Translations under genes and position numbers: made by a program
Notes under the pieces: model-generated
The model's database searches: none
What the model was told of the DNA's origin: nothing
Seen by the model: only the letters and a program-made list of their open reading frames with translations
Shown here: positions 23,950-35,520 of the stretch, piece after piece
Position numbering within the stretch: position 1 is the stretch's first letter
Layout of the letters: every line of letters begins with the position of its first letter
Assembly (NCBI RefSeq): GCF_026151205.1
Contig: NC_087082.1
Location: 9,680,901-9,744,900 of the forward strand
Reading direction: 5' to 3'
DNA: 64,000 nt
Source of the DNA: Bolinopsis microptera
Taxonomy: Eukaryota > Ctenophora > Tentaculata > Lobata > Bolinopsidae

Positions 23950-25000
23950 CAGATTGTCGTGATATATATATACATACATATTCAGGGATAGACGCTTTGC
24001 CAGTCAATTGTAGCCTGTATTTAATTGTCCATAGATTCAAAAGTATAAAAGATAAAGCCATTTCCGACCACAGGTCTTGCAAATAATTGTTTACACTTTA
24101 GTTTACATTGTATAAACAAATTATTTGACGTCATAAACACCCCTTGATGACGTCATCAAGTTAACCGTTTTTAAAACTTGATTTTTGACAAAGTAATAAC
24201 TTTTAAAATTAATTTCAAACCATTAAGGAGTAATTTTATTCAAAATCTGAGGAGATTTTCATCTTAGATAATTGTTCAAGCATTCTGAAAATCTACCGGA
24301 AAGTTTTTCTAGCTTGCTCCTTCATAAAGATATTCGTCATTGAAGTTTGTGCTTTTTTGAAGAATTATTTTATAAAAACGTCAATTTTGCGATTTAGTAT
24401 TCTCTGGTGTTGGGCCATGCCTTGAGTTGAGGAGCTCAGTTCTGCTTCCTATAGGTATAAATTGTGCATTAGGCTAGTTTTGAAGTTGAAAATCGAAAAG
24501 TTGCACACGTGGGGACACGCCCAAATTGATAGAAAATTGCTAAAATCACTGAAAATTGCTGTTTTCGTCATTTTCTGTCAACTTTAGAGTGCCGTTGTGA
24601 TTACAGTTCTTCTTGAAATACTTTGAAACTTTGCATGCTTATCAAGCTATATATAAAACAATTACATGACAAAATTTACGGCGATTCAATATTGGATGCG
24701 CACGCAACGTCCGCTCAAAGTTTGCACGTGCGAAAGGTGAGAATTTTGCTCATTCGTGATTTCCAACAAATTCTGCTTTGCCACGACAGTTTAATGTCAT
24801 TATATATGAATTTAATGCCAACTTGAATGAGTATTAGGTGGCATATTCAGTCAGTGATCGACCGATATGCTTACCTAAACACAAGGAAATGTTTTTAAAG
24901 GAAAATTTCGAAATCGTTGAAACTTCCTCCTTATTAATTAATGAAGATATCAGTTTATATTTCGACTTTATAAAGTACCCTGACATTATAATCAAAAAGA
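23950..25000. other. AT-rich interior of the piggyBac-like element
   Basis: No domain-like frame. Two TGACGTCA-containing phrases lie close together at 24126-24158 (GACGTCATAAACACC and GATGACGTCATCAAG). Confidence 0.35.
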
Positions 25001-25004
25001 GATG

Positions 25005-25515
25005 ATATTTTACCAAAACCCATATTCATGGGTAGAGTGGACCGCTGCCAGTGTCTCTCTTTCCCAAACAAAAGGAAATGATATTAATTTGATTGACCGT
25101 TCTCAAATGCAAAATGATACCGAGAATGAAATCGGTCGCTCGCTTTTCCCATTCATTTACAATTGTAATAGATTAAGAAGATCTACCCAAAGGCAGCTGT
25201 ACTCGGCAATAAAGATTCAATAAACTTCAGCTAATTCAATAAGCAATAACTACTACCCTTACCCCGAAATACTAGGTATCGATCCGAACGCAACCCAAAG
25301 AGATTTTTACAGCATCTGACTGATGTAATCAATCGAAATTTATTACAATTCGTAAGCCGTGAATGAATGGAAAAAGCGAGCGACCGATTTCATTCTCGGT
25401 ATCATTGTGCATTTGAGAACGGTCAATCAAATTAATATCATTTCCTTTTGTTTGGGAAAGAGAGACACTGGCAGCGGTCCACTCTACCCATGAATATGGG
25501 TTTTGGTAAAATTAC
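25005..25515. mobile_element. Inverted-repeat element with ~150 bp arms
   Basis: Left arm starts ATTTTACCAAAACCCATATT and the right arm ends in its reverse complement. Both arms contain GAGAATGAAATCGGTCGCTC or its complement. The spacer is about 210 bp. Next to it, at 25527-25610, is a cluster of TTATCGCGATAA-like palindromes. A solo arm is at 13633-13800. Confidence 0.75.
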
Positions 25516-25689
25516 TTCTATTATCTTGCCAAATTTATCGCCGATAACCGATATTATCGCGATAATTTTGAAAAAGTTATCGATTATCGCGATAAAAAAA
25601 TTATACCGATAAAGGCATTGGCAACAAATACAAGCTATTTCCTCGCTTTCAACGAGGAGCAGAACTACTAGAGACTGTTATGACACCCT

Positions 25690-26510
25690 TAACGCACTCG
25701 GATCGAACAACACTCTAGAGATCCGATGGATCGCAGCCCATATTGGGTTGTGGGGAAATGAAAAAGCGGATGAGCTGGCCAAGCTTGGCACGACCAGCGA
25801 ACACGTTTTGAAATGCCCAATCCCTCAATCTTACATCAAACGACAAATCAACAACAAAGTCCACAGACTGAATCAGGATATCTGGTTAACGGATGGTCCT
25901 AGACACACCAAACTAACACTTGGCCAACAGCACACCAAAATAATCAATAATATAAACACGTCACTCATCAACAATAGACAAGACTATAGAACCGCAGTCC
26001 ACCTAATCACGGGCCACTGTGGCTTAAACAAACACCTTCACACCATCCGCAAATCTAGCACCAGTGCTTGTCCTATGTGCGGTGACGGAGAGGAAACTGT
26101 CTCACACTTTCTTGGACAGTGCCCAGCTATTGCCCAACTAAGAGGTCAATACTTTCGGGACTACTACCTCTCGGTCAACGACATATTCGACAACCACCAC
26201 ATTACCACAATCGTCAACTTCACAAACCGCACCAAACGCTTAATAGTACCAGAAGAACTGGATCAGACTGGCGTAACTTAGCGCATTAACACATCACATT
26301 TGCAGCCTTGCCTAACTGATCTATAAACTCATCTGGTACCAAAGCGCGGTATTCCCATTCAGATCATCACCACCACCGTCCTCCACAATTCACACTGTTG
26401 TCTCCAATAAACCCCCCCTCATCCCAGAGGTAGGCAAAGCATCTTAATGCTATCCTCTAGTGGGCTTTCTATGCCCAGCCTCTCTTAAAAAAAAAAAAAA
26501 AAAAAAAAAA
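25690..26510 (+). pseudogene. LINE (non-LTR retrotransposon) 3' end with RNase H and poly(A)
   Basis: The frame encodes the end of an RNase H domain (IRWIAAHIGLWGNEKADELAK, read as IAAH.G..GNE.AD.LAK), a linker, then a cysteine/histidine motif CPMCGDGEETVSHFLGQC typical of the C-terminus of RNase H-bearing LINEs. The frame ends at 26281. A 3' UTR of about 200 nt follows, ending in 24 A residues (26487-26510). The reverse transcriptase is absent, so this is a 5'-truncated insertion. The intact poly(A) suggests it is comparatively young. Confidence 0.8.
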
Positions 26511-26705
26511 CCCTATTTCGTACGTCACCTCAAGATCAGGTAACAGGGAGCTGACCAGGCCAGAAACCATTGATTGGGTCTGATGTCACGTGATTATGAG
26601 CCTGAGGTCACGTGACTATGACGTCATCAGAGCTTGTTCTCGATTCGTTTTCCGCTCATTGGACCAGGTGAGCTCACATGCTTGTGAATGTGGAATGTGA
26701 GTGTA

Positions 26706-27272
26706 ATTCAGATGCGAAGTTTGAGCTCTATTCGCAAATACACACCACCCAACAAAATCATACAAATATATGCAATATTTAGACTACCCTTGGAGTGAAG
26801 TGCTTAAGTGTGTACCATATGTGTACAGATACACGAGTATTCTATAATACTTGCACTTATCTCCCACCCCAGTATAAAAATTGATAACATGTAACAGTCT
26901 ATACCTGATGTGTGGAATGCAATGAGTAGAGTAATGATAATAATAGCTATGATTACGTGAACAAAGCCGTTGGAAATTTTAGGGTATCTAGGGCCTGGGT
27001 AGTTTAGCGGTTATAACACCAGTCCGGATAGCTGGAGGTCCCGGGTTTAATTCCCGGTCCAGTCCCAGTGCCTTGATTTTTCCGATATGCTTGTTCACTA
27101 ATTCAGATGCGAAGTTTGAGCTCTATTCGCAAATACACACCACCCAACAAAATCATACAAATATATGCAATATTTAGACTACCCTTGGAGTGAAGTGCTT
27201 AAGTGTGTACCATATGTGTACAGATACACGAGTATTCTATAATACTTGCACTTATCTCCCACCCCAGTATAA
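26706..27272 (+). repeat. 172-bp direct repeats bracketing a tRNA-like unit
   Basis: Segments 26706-26879 and 27101-27272 are near-identical (start AATTCAGATGCGAAGTTTGA, end CCACCCCAGTATAA) with about 220 bp between them. This could be a tandem duplication of a 395 bp unit or short repeats flanking an inserted tRNA-related sequence. Confidence 0.75.
26993..27065 (+). tRNA. tRNA-like sequence, probably SINE head or pseudo-tRNA
   Basis: A 73-nt sequence folds as a cloverleaf: A box TAGTTTAGCGG, anticodon stem CCAGT/GCTGG around loop CCGGATA (anticodon position GGA), T arm CCGGG-TTTAATT-CCCGG. The acceptor stem GCCTGGG pairs with TCCAGTC with one mismatch and one wobble. GGA would mean serine, yet there is no long variable arm and position 33 is C rather than T. 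A tRNA-derived repeat is therefore more likely than a working gene. Confidence 0.5.
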
Positions 27273-27719
27273 GAATGTGAGTGTATGTGTACTTAAAAAG
27301 TCTAGAAAACAAAATAGTTTACTGCTTGAAAGCTTAATAATAAACTGTGAAATCAAAGAGTGGTCAACGTAAATAAAACGTGGTCAACGTTAATAAAACT
27401 ATAAAACAACGTAAATAAAACAACGTAAATATAGGAGGCCGAGCTGCAGAAAATCCTGTCTACGTCGCGTAAGATCATATTTTCAAGCCAAATGATCTAT
27501 TAAAGGTGGAATTTGCGAAGACGATTTTATGCTTAATGTCAGTCTGCGACCCAAGACTTTTACTGGACCTCCAGGGATCATTTTTTCAATAAAGCACCGC
27601 TATCATCTAATTCGATCGGAGAAGCAAGAAATAGACAGACAAACTCGGTCTTATCCTCAATGATTAGATTGTGCAAGGGTACAAATAATAATAAGAATAA
27701 ACTTGCAATAGAGTTAAGT

Positions 27720-28718
27720 GGAAAATTAACATATATGCATTATGCAACAATAAAAATGCAAATTCAATAAATCTTGGAATTTTTATCTCGTCAAGGCATA
27801 ACATGTTTTTTTACTCATATTTTGAAAAGTTTGACAACAATGTGTTTTATTAATCAATTTTGTGGTCCTAATGGGTCGCTAATGACTCATTTGGACATGA
27901 TTGCTGATGCTGCCAATGATCTTGGTCTTTGGGCTGAGGAAGTGATGAAGACAATAGACTGTGATGAAGATAGTCATTTTACATTAGAAAAGTTCAAGAA
28001 ACCATACAAGGACGTTTTAGTAAAGCACCTTTTTGATGTGTTTCAGGGTATTGTTGCATATAAGGAAGCTTTTCTAAAAGCGACAACAAAACGAGAGGAA
28101 ATGAAAAGTGACATGATTAATGCTCAGAAATCAGTTATTCAGTTGCAAGGGGAACTCTTGGACATTAAGATTTAAGACTAAAGATCTAGAATCAGTCCAG
28201 AGAACTGAAACTTAAAACCGCTGTAGAAAATACTGTTCAAGCTGAGATTAAGTCTTACAGTGCTGCTGTGTCAAAACATTCCCCCAGCTCTGCCTCCACT
28301 TTCACAGCAGAGAACTTGAAGAAAGTAGTTCAGAATGTGGTAGCTGAAGAGGATCGCAGCAGAAATGTGTTGATTTTTTGTCTCAAGGAGGATGCAGGAG
28401 AGAAACTTGGTGATAAAATTTGCGATGTGTTTGAACAAATGGCAGAGAAGCTGCTCGAATTGGGAATAAAGTTGCTGAAAAACATAGAGCTGTCAAAGTA
28501 TCATTTGGAAGCTCTAGCACCTTTCATCAGATACTGATTAAAGCTAAAGAACTCAGACTGTCTCAGTATTTCAAAACTGTCTTTATTTCACCGGATCGGT
28601 CGCCGGAGGAGCGTGCAGTACATATACAGTTGGTTCTAGATTTGAAGAGGAAGGTCACGGAAAATCCTAATAAACGTTATTTTATCAGGACTGGTAAAAT
28701 TTGTGAGAAAGATGAGTG
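27720..28718 (+). pseudogene. Degenerate LINE ORF1-like gene
   Basis: Three collinear pieces in shifting frames: an N-terminal helical part, a coiled-coil-like stretch rich in Lys, Glu and Gln (27790-28170), a middle part with RSRNVLIFCLKEDAGEK (about 28350-28410), and a C-terminal part reading LSQYFKTVFISPDRSPEERA (about 28555-28620), then a stop near 28718. This order matches ORF1 proteins of some invertebrate non-LTR elements, with coiled coil, RRM-like core and C-terminal basic domain. At least two frameshifts. No ORF2 follows. Confidence 0.6.
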
Positions 28719-29539
28719 AGATATAATAGTTTATTTCTTATTCAATAAAATAGATATTACATATTTTTTCGCCATTTTATATATGAACTCTTACACTTTA
28801 CATTTACTGGGAATATACATGCATTCTGGAGTTTAAATTATCACTTTTGTCACCACGCCAGCCGCTTTGAAGTCAGCAATTTTTATTTTTAATAATATTG
28901 GTTATTGAATGTTGATATAAGCGGGATATAAATGCTCTATTTCATTTCATAGTTTTAAGTAGACCGAATTCAAGAATATACATGCACATTATGTAGTAAT
29001 AACTGATAAGCGAGTGAGCCGAGTGGGTCGTTTATGACTCAATTTCTGTATTTAAAAAAATTTAGAGTCACACAGTATCGGCAATATGTTTTTATCTTAT
29101 GCTACAGTTTGTATTTTATCCTAACGTCTTTGTTTCAGAAATAATAGCCGGAAAAACGTGATGGGTCGTTTGTGACCCAGACGAGTGGGTCGTATGCGAC
29201 CATAGCTGTATCTTCTAAATTAAACGAGATACAGATTAGCTTTTTTGGATATCTCATTTTAGCTGTGCAGTGACCTAGTGTGTTAAATTGCATCAAAATC
29301 GACAAACTTTAAAACTTGTCGTCCCTAATGGGTTAATGTCCGTTCATAATTATGTCCGTTCATGTAATGTACGTCCAAATAAGGTCCGATAAGGTATCCT
29401 ATACTCTCGTCTCTCTTTATGAAAACAACAAACAATAGCAAACAATCAAATTTAGCATATGCATATGAATATAATTGTATCAATTCCGTCAAACAAAATT
29501 AGACGATATATATAATTATTCCGGCCAGGCTGTGCTGCA

Positions 29540-31075
29540 GCTGCCCTAAGGTACACGAATTAAAGGTGCACACCGCGAATTTTGCAACTGCTCTAACTGC
29601 CAAGACCTCATTAGTACTCTTTACATGGAAACGGAAGTTTGTTGTAGATACCCCGATAACGATCGATGACCATCCTATCGAATACTCCTCAGATGTACGT
29701 TATTTAGGATTGATCCTGGATCAAAAACTGAACTGGAGTAAACACGTCGACCAAATCATCAAAAAAGCTACCTGGTCCCTCCTCGCAACTAGTAGATCTA
29801 TTGGTAAAAACTGGGGTTACACAACAAGCACAGCACGGTGGATCTATAATTCAGTTGTAGTACCAGCTGTGACCTACGGAAGTCACGTTTGGGGAATTAA
29901 CCCTAAATCACACATTAACGCAAAACTGTCCAAAGTCCAGTCCCTTGCTTGTCGCACAATAGTCCACTGCCCTATTTATACGTCTAGAAGAACCATGGAA
30001 GTTACCACAGGTATCCTGCCACTCCAAAGCGAGATTAAAAAGACTGCCTGCTCGACCCTTTTCCGTCTGCAAGGTCACCAAAGGTTCAACCTAGTCCACA
30101 ACCCCAGAACAAAATTCCAACCGCATTCAATTACCTACTCCGATTGCCTCACACCTAGTATCGAACATTGGGACATCACCCGTCCAGTAAGATTTAAAAC
30201 TCCGATGTTCATTGCAAATTTGGCCTCCGAACAACAATTGAACGAACTCATCTCCTCCCACAAGACGGTAACAGATTAATACCACTTCTGCTGCTTTACC
30301 GATGGATCCCGCCTCAATAACAAAACAGGCTCAGCACTTGTGGTATACTCCATGCATGACGTAGACCCCTTAGCTACATTCAAATGGAGACTGGATGACC
30401 ACAACACCGTTTTCCAAGCCGAAATGATGGCCATAAGAGAAGCTTGCGCATGCCTTCGCTCCCTGCCCTGTCAGAACGCATCAGTAGCCATCTTCACTGA
30501 CTCACTTTCTGCAGTTCATGCCCTATCTGCCGACGCCTCGTCTAGCCCATTATGCATCGAAACAAGAAAAGAACTAGATATGCTCACATCATTTTGCTCT
30601 TCTTTTTTCCTAACACGGATAAAAGGACACTCAGGTATAAGAGGAAACGATCTGGCTGACACTCTTGCGAAGGAAGGGACCACCTGCAGCTCCATTAAAA
30701 CAGTACCTCTTCCCGTAAGCTATTACAAGACGACACTGCGAGATAACAGCTTTACCTCCAGAGTCAACAACTGGTCTGACTCCACTTCCTCTAACCCTCT
30801 ACTCTCCCTCCTACTTACCCACTACTCCTTACCAGGAGTCCTTACCACAGCACATTAAATTCTTCAGGTCTCTTAACAGGTGTAACTCTCGCATTATTAC
30901 TGCTTTTCTGGATAACCGTGCACCACTTCAAGCCTTTCTGAACAAAATAGACGACACGATCAACCCTAATTGTTCGTACTGTTTCTCTGGACGCCAAGAC
31001 AATTACCACGTTCTCTTTTTCTGCCCAGCCCTGGAGTTCGATCGGCTACAACACCTCCTCACCTAGCAGATTTTA
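29540..31075 (+). pseudogene. LINE ORF2 fragment: RT C-terminus, RNase H, zinc motif
   Basis: From 29566 the frame gives the reverse transcriptase thumb region (VRYLGLILDQKLNWSKHVD), then an in-frame TAA at 30277-30279. It continues into RNase H with CFTDGSRLNNK, QAEMMAIREA, FTDSLSAVHAL and IKGHSGIRGNDLADTLAKE. These show the D-E-D-H/D pattern of an active-type RNase H. After a frameshift near 30840 it ends with a C..C...H...C motif (CSYCFSGRQDNYHVLFFC) and a stop near 31065. It is 5'-truncated. The structure is like that of the 25.7 kb LINE but the sequence differs, so they are separate families. Confidence 0.8.
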
Positions 31076-31079
31076 ACAG

Positions 31080-32975
31080 CATCTCACCCCATTCTTTACT
31101 CAAGTTCCTCCTTAGCATTCCCCTTTACCTGAGAATCGCAGAGTGACATTGTTTTGACATTACTTATGTTTACCTTGTGTTCATTTATATTATCACTCAT
31201 TAAACCATTAGATACCCCACAACTATCACTTGCTAAACCTCATCTCTTATCCATCATGTAATTGCGCCTATGATCCTACCACCTCCCACAACAAGAGTTT
31301 GTAACCAGCAACGTGGTCAAAGGACTCACAGAATCTCAACAACACGGAAGATACTCTCTTCTATTCTCAAACCACAGGTAAGTCAGGCAGTGGTTCACAC
31401 TCTGTTGATATCTCACTAGTGAGATTTGTGGTTTCTCACCATTCTTAGCCTTATTAGTCACGTGCTATACCAATGCGCGTTTTAAACTTTGACAGTCTAT
31501 TACTCTAAGGCAAATAGAGTAATTATATTCATATTTTGTCAGCAATAAGATCACATTATTTTCTATTTAGTGTGAAAATATGAGCTAGAACGGACATAAT
31601 CTCGCTGAGTTATAGCTGTTTGAAATTTATGATGAACGCGCGGGTGCCAATTGATAACAACTAAATGCTCTTGCGCGTAGTGCGCGTCGAAAATTTGGCA
31701 AAAACGCTTGCGGAGTGACAATATTCAAACTTCGATAAAGTATATGAAGTGGGTACTTCTCGGAAAGGAAAAATTTAGGCAAACACGATGTGACTATTTT
31801 TGGGTTGATTTAATACAACTGCAAAAAATTATTCAAACTTCAAGCAAAAAAGTCAAAATTTTTACCACTTTTTTGGATTTTTACCTCAGAACAAATAGAG
31901 GGATTTGTTTTATTTTTATACAATCTTGTGCGGCTGTCTTTTAGCTATCTTTATGCAAGTTTTGCCGACATGCCAACAAAATTAACTTGCTCAAAATATC
32001 AAAAAACATGGTTTTTTGGCCTATTTTTGGCCCAAAAATCGGTTTTTTTGCGATTTTACCCCAGAACAATCAGTCCAATCATCTTGAAACCACTTTCAAT
32101 CGATTCTACGGTCAAAAATACGTCTAGTAAGTTGTATCTGGGGTCCCTAACGTATCGAGCAGACAATGCCCGTAAGAGCCTCTACTATCTTAAAGTCGAG
32201 TGTGTCCCACAACCAAGCACTCTGCCTAGAAGTCCTACATTATATAATTTTATATAATGATCTGGACATAAGTGGCAAGTAGCTCTTGAAAACAAACAAA
32301 CAAACAAACAAACAAACTGCCGGATATTGATAAATACTGGGACAATTCCACGAGGACGAAGGATCACGCTAGGAATGTTATTTTCCTGTAAATTCCAGGA
32401 AATAAGCGATATTACCGCTTTCTTTCCGATTAGCTGAAGTCACATACATCAACCTGTTATTCCAGGCAGATTGATCTGGATTAGTAAATTTCCGGTACAA
32501 TCAATCAACTTTACCGTACTAGTTTCTCAGAAATAAGACTAAAGACTGGGAATTGGGATCCGAGGAGACTATAATCTGAATAGTGACTTTAAGATCATGC
32601 ACTTTGTCTAGAAAACCAGGAACGGAAGAATCCAGACCACTGTACCTGATTCCTGAAGGTATGTGAGGAGTATATAGTGCGATTACCATTCCATCAGGAC
32701 CGCTAATCGAATAGGCATATTGGAAAAATGGGTTAACTCGGGCAAAAGATTGAAATTGAATCGGGTGCAGGGGCGGTGGTAACAGAACTTCAGGACTCTC
32801 GGAGTCTGTTGTCGATATCTATGTATAATATAATTATGGTATATAACTTGGGAGTCTCTCTCTCTAGCAGCAGGAGTTGGAGAATGGGGACGCGTTGTGA
32901 AAGCCACCGCAAGGAAGGCTTACAGTCGACGCCGACCAATCAAAAGAAGAAGGGTTCAAAATGGGTTTGAAATCG
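31080..32975. other. Intergenic DNA with a (CAAA)n tract
   Basis: No supported gene. A (CAAA) microsatellite lies at 32290-32317. The open frames at 31708-32257 are AT-driven. Confidence 0.4.
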
Positions 32976-32984
32976 TTACAGCAA

Positions 32985-35130
32985 GGATTGTTTCCATCAG
33001 GAACCAGTTTGGTACCCATGGTTTCTGGGCAAAAATTTAATCCAATCTGTCAAATGTGTGTTCAGACATTTTCATATCTGAAAATGGGACAGAGTTTTGA
33101 AAATACAACTTTTCGTTTTGTTAAGCTTTCTGCTGTGAGCTTCCTCCGACCGCAATCCAATTTCCAGCACCTTAATCGTGTCATTTGTCATCTATAGTTG
33201 ACTGACTAATTGGTTGCAGGTCAGAAATTCGGTCAAAACTGTAAAATTTCGGCCCTGGAAATTTCAGCTTCAAAAACTGAAAATGGGACAGAGTATTGGA
33301 CAGTATGATTTTCCAATTTTTTTTTTCGAGATTTCTACTTGCAGTGCCCCAATTTGGTTTCATACCATCATCAATTAACTGACTAATTGGTTTCTGGGCA
33401 AAAATTTCATCCAATCTGTCAAATGTGTGTTCAGACATTTTCATATCTGAAAATGGGACAGAGTTTTGAAAATACAACTTTTCGTTTTGTCAAGCTTTCT
33501 GCTGTGAGCGTCCTCCGACCGACATCAAACTTCCAGCACCTCGATCGTGTCATTTGTCATCTATAGTTGACTTACTAATTGGTTGAAGGTCAGAAATTCG
33601 GTCAAAACTGTAAAATTTCGGCCCTGGAAATTTTAGCTTCAAAAACTGAAAATGGGACAGAGTATTGGACAGTATGATTTTCCAATTTTTTTCGAGATTT
33701 TGACTTGCAGTACCCAAATTTGGTATCATACCATCATCAATTAACTGACTAATTGGTTTCTGGGTAAAAATTTCATCAAATCTGTCAAATGTGTGTTCAG
33801 ACATTTTCATATCTGAAAATGGGACAGAGTTTTGAAAATACAACTTTTCGTTTTGTTAAGCTTTCTGCTGTGAGCTTCCTCTGACCGAAATCAAACTTCC
33901 AGCACCTCAATCGTGTCATTTGTCATCTATAGTTGACTGAATAATTGGTTGCAGGTCAGAAATTCGGTCAAAACTGTAAAATTTCGGCCCTGGAAATTTC
34001 AGCTTCAAAAACTGAAAATGGGACAGAGTATTGGACAGTATGATTTTCCAATTTTCTTCGAGATTTTGACTTGCAGTACCCCAATTTGGTTTCATGCCAT
34101 CATCGAAATTAACTGACTAATTGGTTTCTTGGTAAAAATTTCATCAAATCTGTCAAATGTGTGTTCAGACATTTTCATATCTGAAAATGGGACAGCAGTT
34201 TTGAAAATACAACTTTTCGTTTGGTTAAGCTTTCTGCTGTGAGCTTCCTCCGACCGAAATCAAACTTCCAGCACCTCAATCGTGTCATATGTCATCTATA
34301 GTTGACTGACTAATTGGTTAGTTGGTTGCAGGTCAGAAATTGGGTCAAAACTGTAAAATTTCGGCCCTGGAAATTTCAGCTTCAAAAACCGAAAATGGGA
34401 CAGAGTATTAGACAGTATGATTTTCCAAATTTTTTCGAGATTTTGACTTGCAGTACCCCAATTTGGTTTCATGCTATCATCAATTAACTGACTAATTGGT
34501 TTCTGGGCAAAAATTTCATCCAATCTGTCAAATGTGTGTTCAGACATTTTCATATCTGAAAATGGGACAGAGTTTTGAAAATACAACTTTTTGTTTTGTT
34601 AAGCTTTCTGCTGTGAGCTTCCTCCGACATAAATCAAACTTCCAGCACCTCGATCGTGTCATTTGTCATCTATAGTTGACTGACTAATTGGGTGCAGGTC
34701 CAACATTCGGTCAAAACTGTTAAAATTCGGCCCTGGTAATTTCAGCTTTAAAAACTGAAAATGGGACAGAGTATTGGACAGTATGATTTTCCAATTTTTT
34801 TCGAGATTTTGACTTGCAGTACCCCAATTTGGTTTCATACCATCATCAATTAACTGACTAATTAGTTTCTGGGCAAAAATTTCATCCAATCTGTCAAACG
34901 TGTGTTCAGACATTTTCATATCTGAAAATGGGACAGAGTTTTGAAAATGCAACTTTTCGTTTTGTTAAGCTTTCTGCGGTGAGCTTTCTCCGACCGAAAT
35001 CAAACTTCCAGCACCTCAATCGTGTCATTTGTCATCTATAGTTGACTGACTAATTGGTTGCAGGTCCAACATTCGGTCAAAACTGTTAAAATTCGGCCCT
35101 GGAAATTTCAGCTTCAAAAACTGAAAATGG
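32985..35130. repeat. ~369 bp tandem satellite, about 5.7 copies
   Basis: The landmark CTATAGTTGACTGACTAATT recurs at about 33192, 33561, 33927, 34296, 34670 and 35035 (spacings 369, 366, 369, 374, 365). Each unit has two related halves: both contain TGACTAATTGG and AAAATGGGACAGAGT about 185 bp apart, so it is a dimeric higher-order unit. On the minus strand four units carry an open frame of 96-98 codons beginning near YFQNSVPFSDMKM. The array ends directly in the 9-bp array at 35144. Confidence 0.9.
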
Positions 35131-35143
35131 GACAGAGTATTCA

Positions 35144-35520
35144 CTGACTGCTGCTAACTGCTGCTAACTGCTGCTAACTGCTGCTAACTGCTGCTAACTG
35201 CTGCTAACTGCTGCTAACTGCTGCTAACTGCTGCTAACTGCTGCTAACTGCTGCTAACTGCTGCTAACTGCTGCTAACTGCTGCTAACTACTGCGGAGTG
35301 CTGCTAACTGCTGCTAACTGCTGCTAACTGCTGCTGACTGCTGCTGACTGCTGCTAACTGCTGCTAACTGCTGCTAACTGCTGCTGACTGCTGCTAACTG
35401 CTGCTAACTGCTGCTAACTGCTGCTAACTGCTGCTGACTGCTGCTAACTGCTGCTAACTGCTGCTGATTGCTGCTAACTGCTGCAGCAGTCAGCAGCAGT
35501 CAGCAGCAGTCAGCAGCAGT
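35144..35520 (-). repeat. 9-bp (CTGCTAACTG) array with terminal inversion
   Basis: About 38 copies of ACTGCTGCTA with A/G variants run to about 35484. Then the strand flips (CTGCAGCAGTCAGCAGCAG) for four units. The end CAGCAGTTTCTTTGCACTTT matches the end of the 15837-16282 array. Confidence 0.9.

Larger units (their letters stand above)
22860..29332. mobile_element. PiggyBac-like element, 6.47 kb, with TTAA flanks
   Basis: Starts CCCATTAGGGACGA and ends TCGTCCCTAATGGG, a 14-bp inverted repeat, with TTAA at 22856-22859 and 29333-29336. TTAA target duplications and CCC ends are signatures of the piggyBac superfamily. Subterminal GGGTCGTTTACGACCC and GGGTCGTTTGTGACCC palindromes occur at both ends. 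No piggyBac transposase is visible. The interior is occupied by LINE pieces, an inverted-repeat element and a tRNA-like repeat, so this is probably a nonautonomous element swollen by later insertions. Confidence 0.75.
21863..29398. mobile_element. Pogo-like DNA transposon, interrupted by a second element
   Basis: The left end TA-CCTTATCGGGCCTTACTTGG and the right end ...GTCCGATAAGG-TA are inverted repeats flanked by TA, and match the MITE at 13285-13602. Subterminal GTCCGTTCAA repeats are present at both ends. Without the inserted 22860-29332 segment the host element is about 1.06 kb. It contains the transposase remnant at 22025-22480 and a second internal copy of the GTCCGTTCAA block at 22610-22860. 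Confidence 0.75.

Noticed and set aside
24126-24158. TGACGTCA-type motifs as CRE enhancer sites
   Set aside because: Located inside the piggyBac-like element, with no nearby gene to regulate.
26993-27065. Functional tRNA-Ser gene
   Set aside because: C at position 33, an acceptor mismatch, no long variable arm, and placement inside a duplicated repeat.
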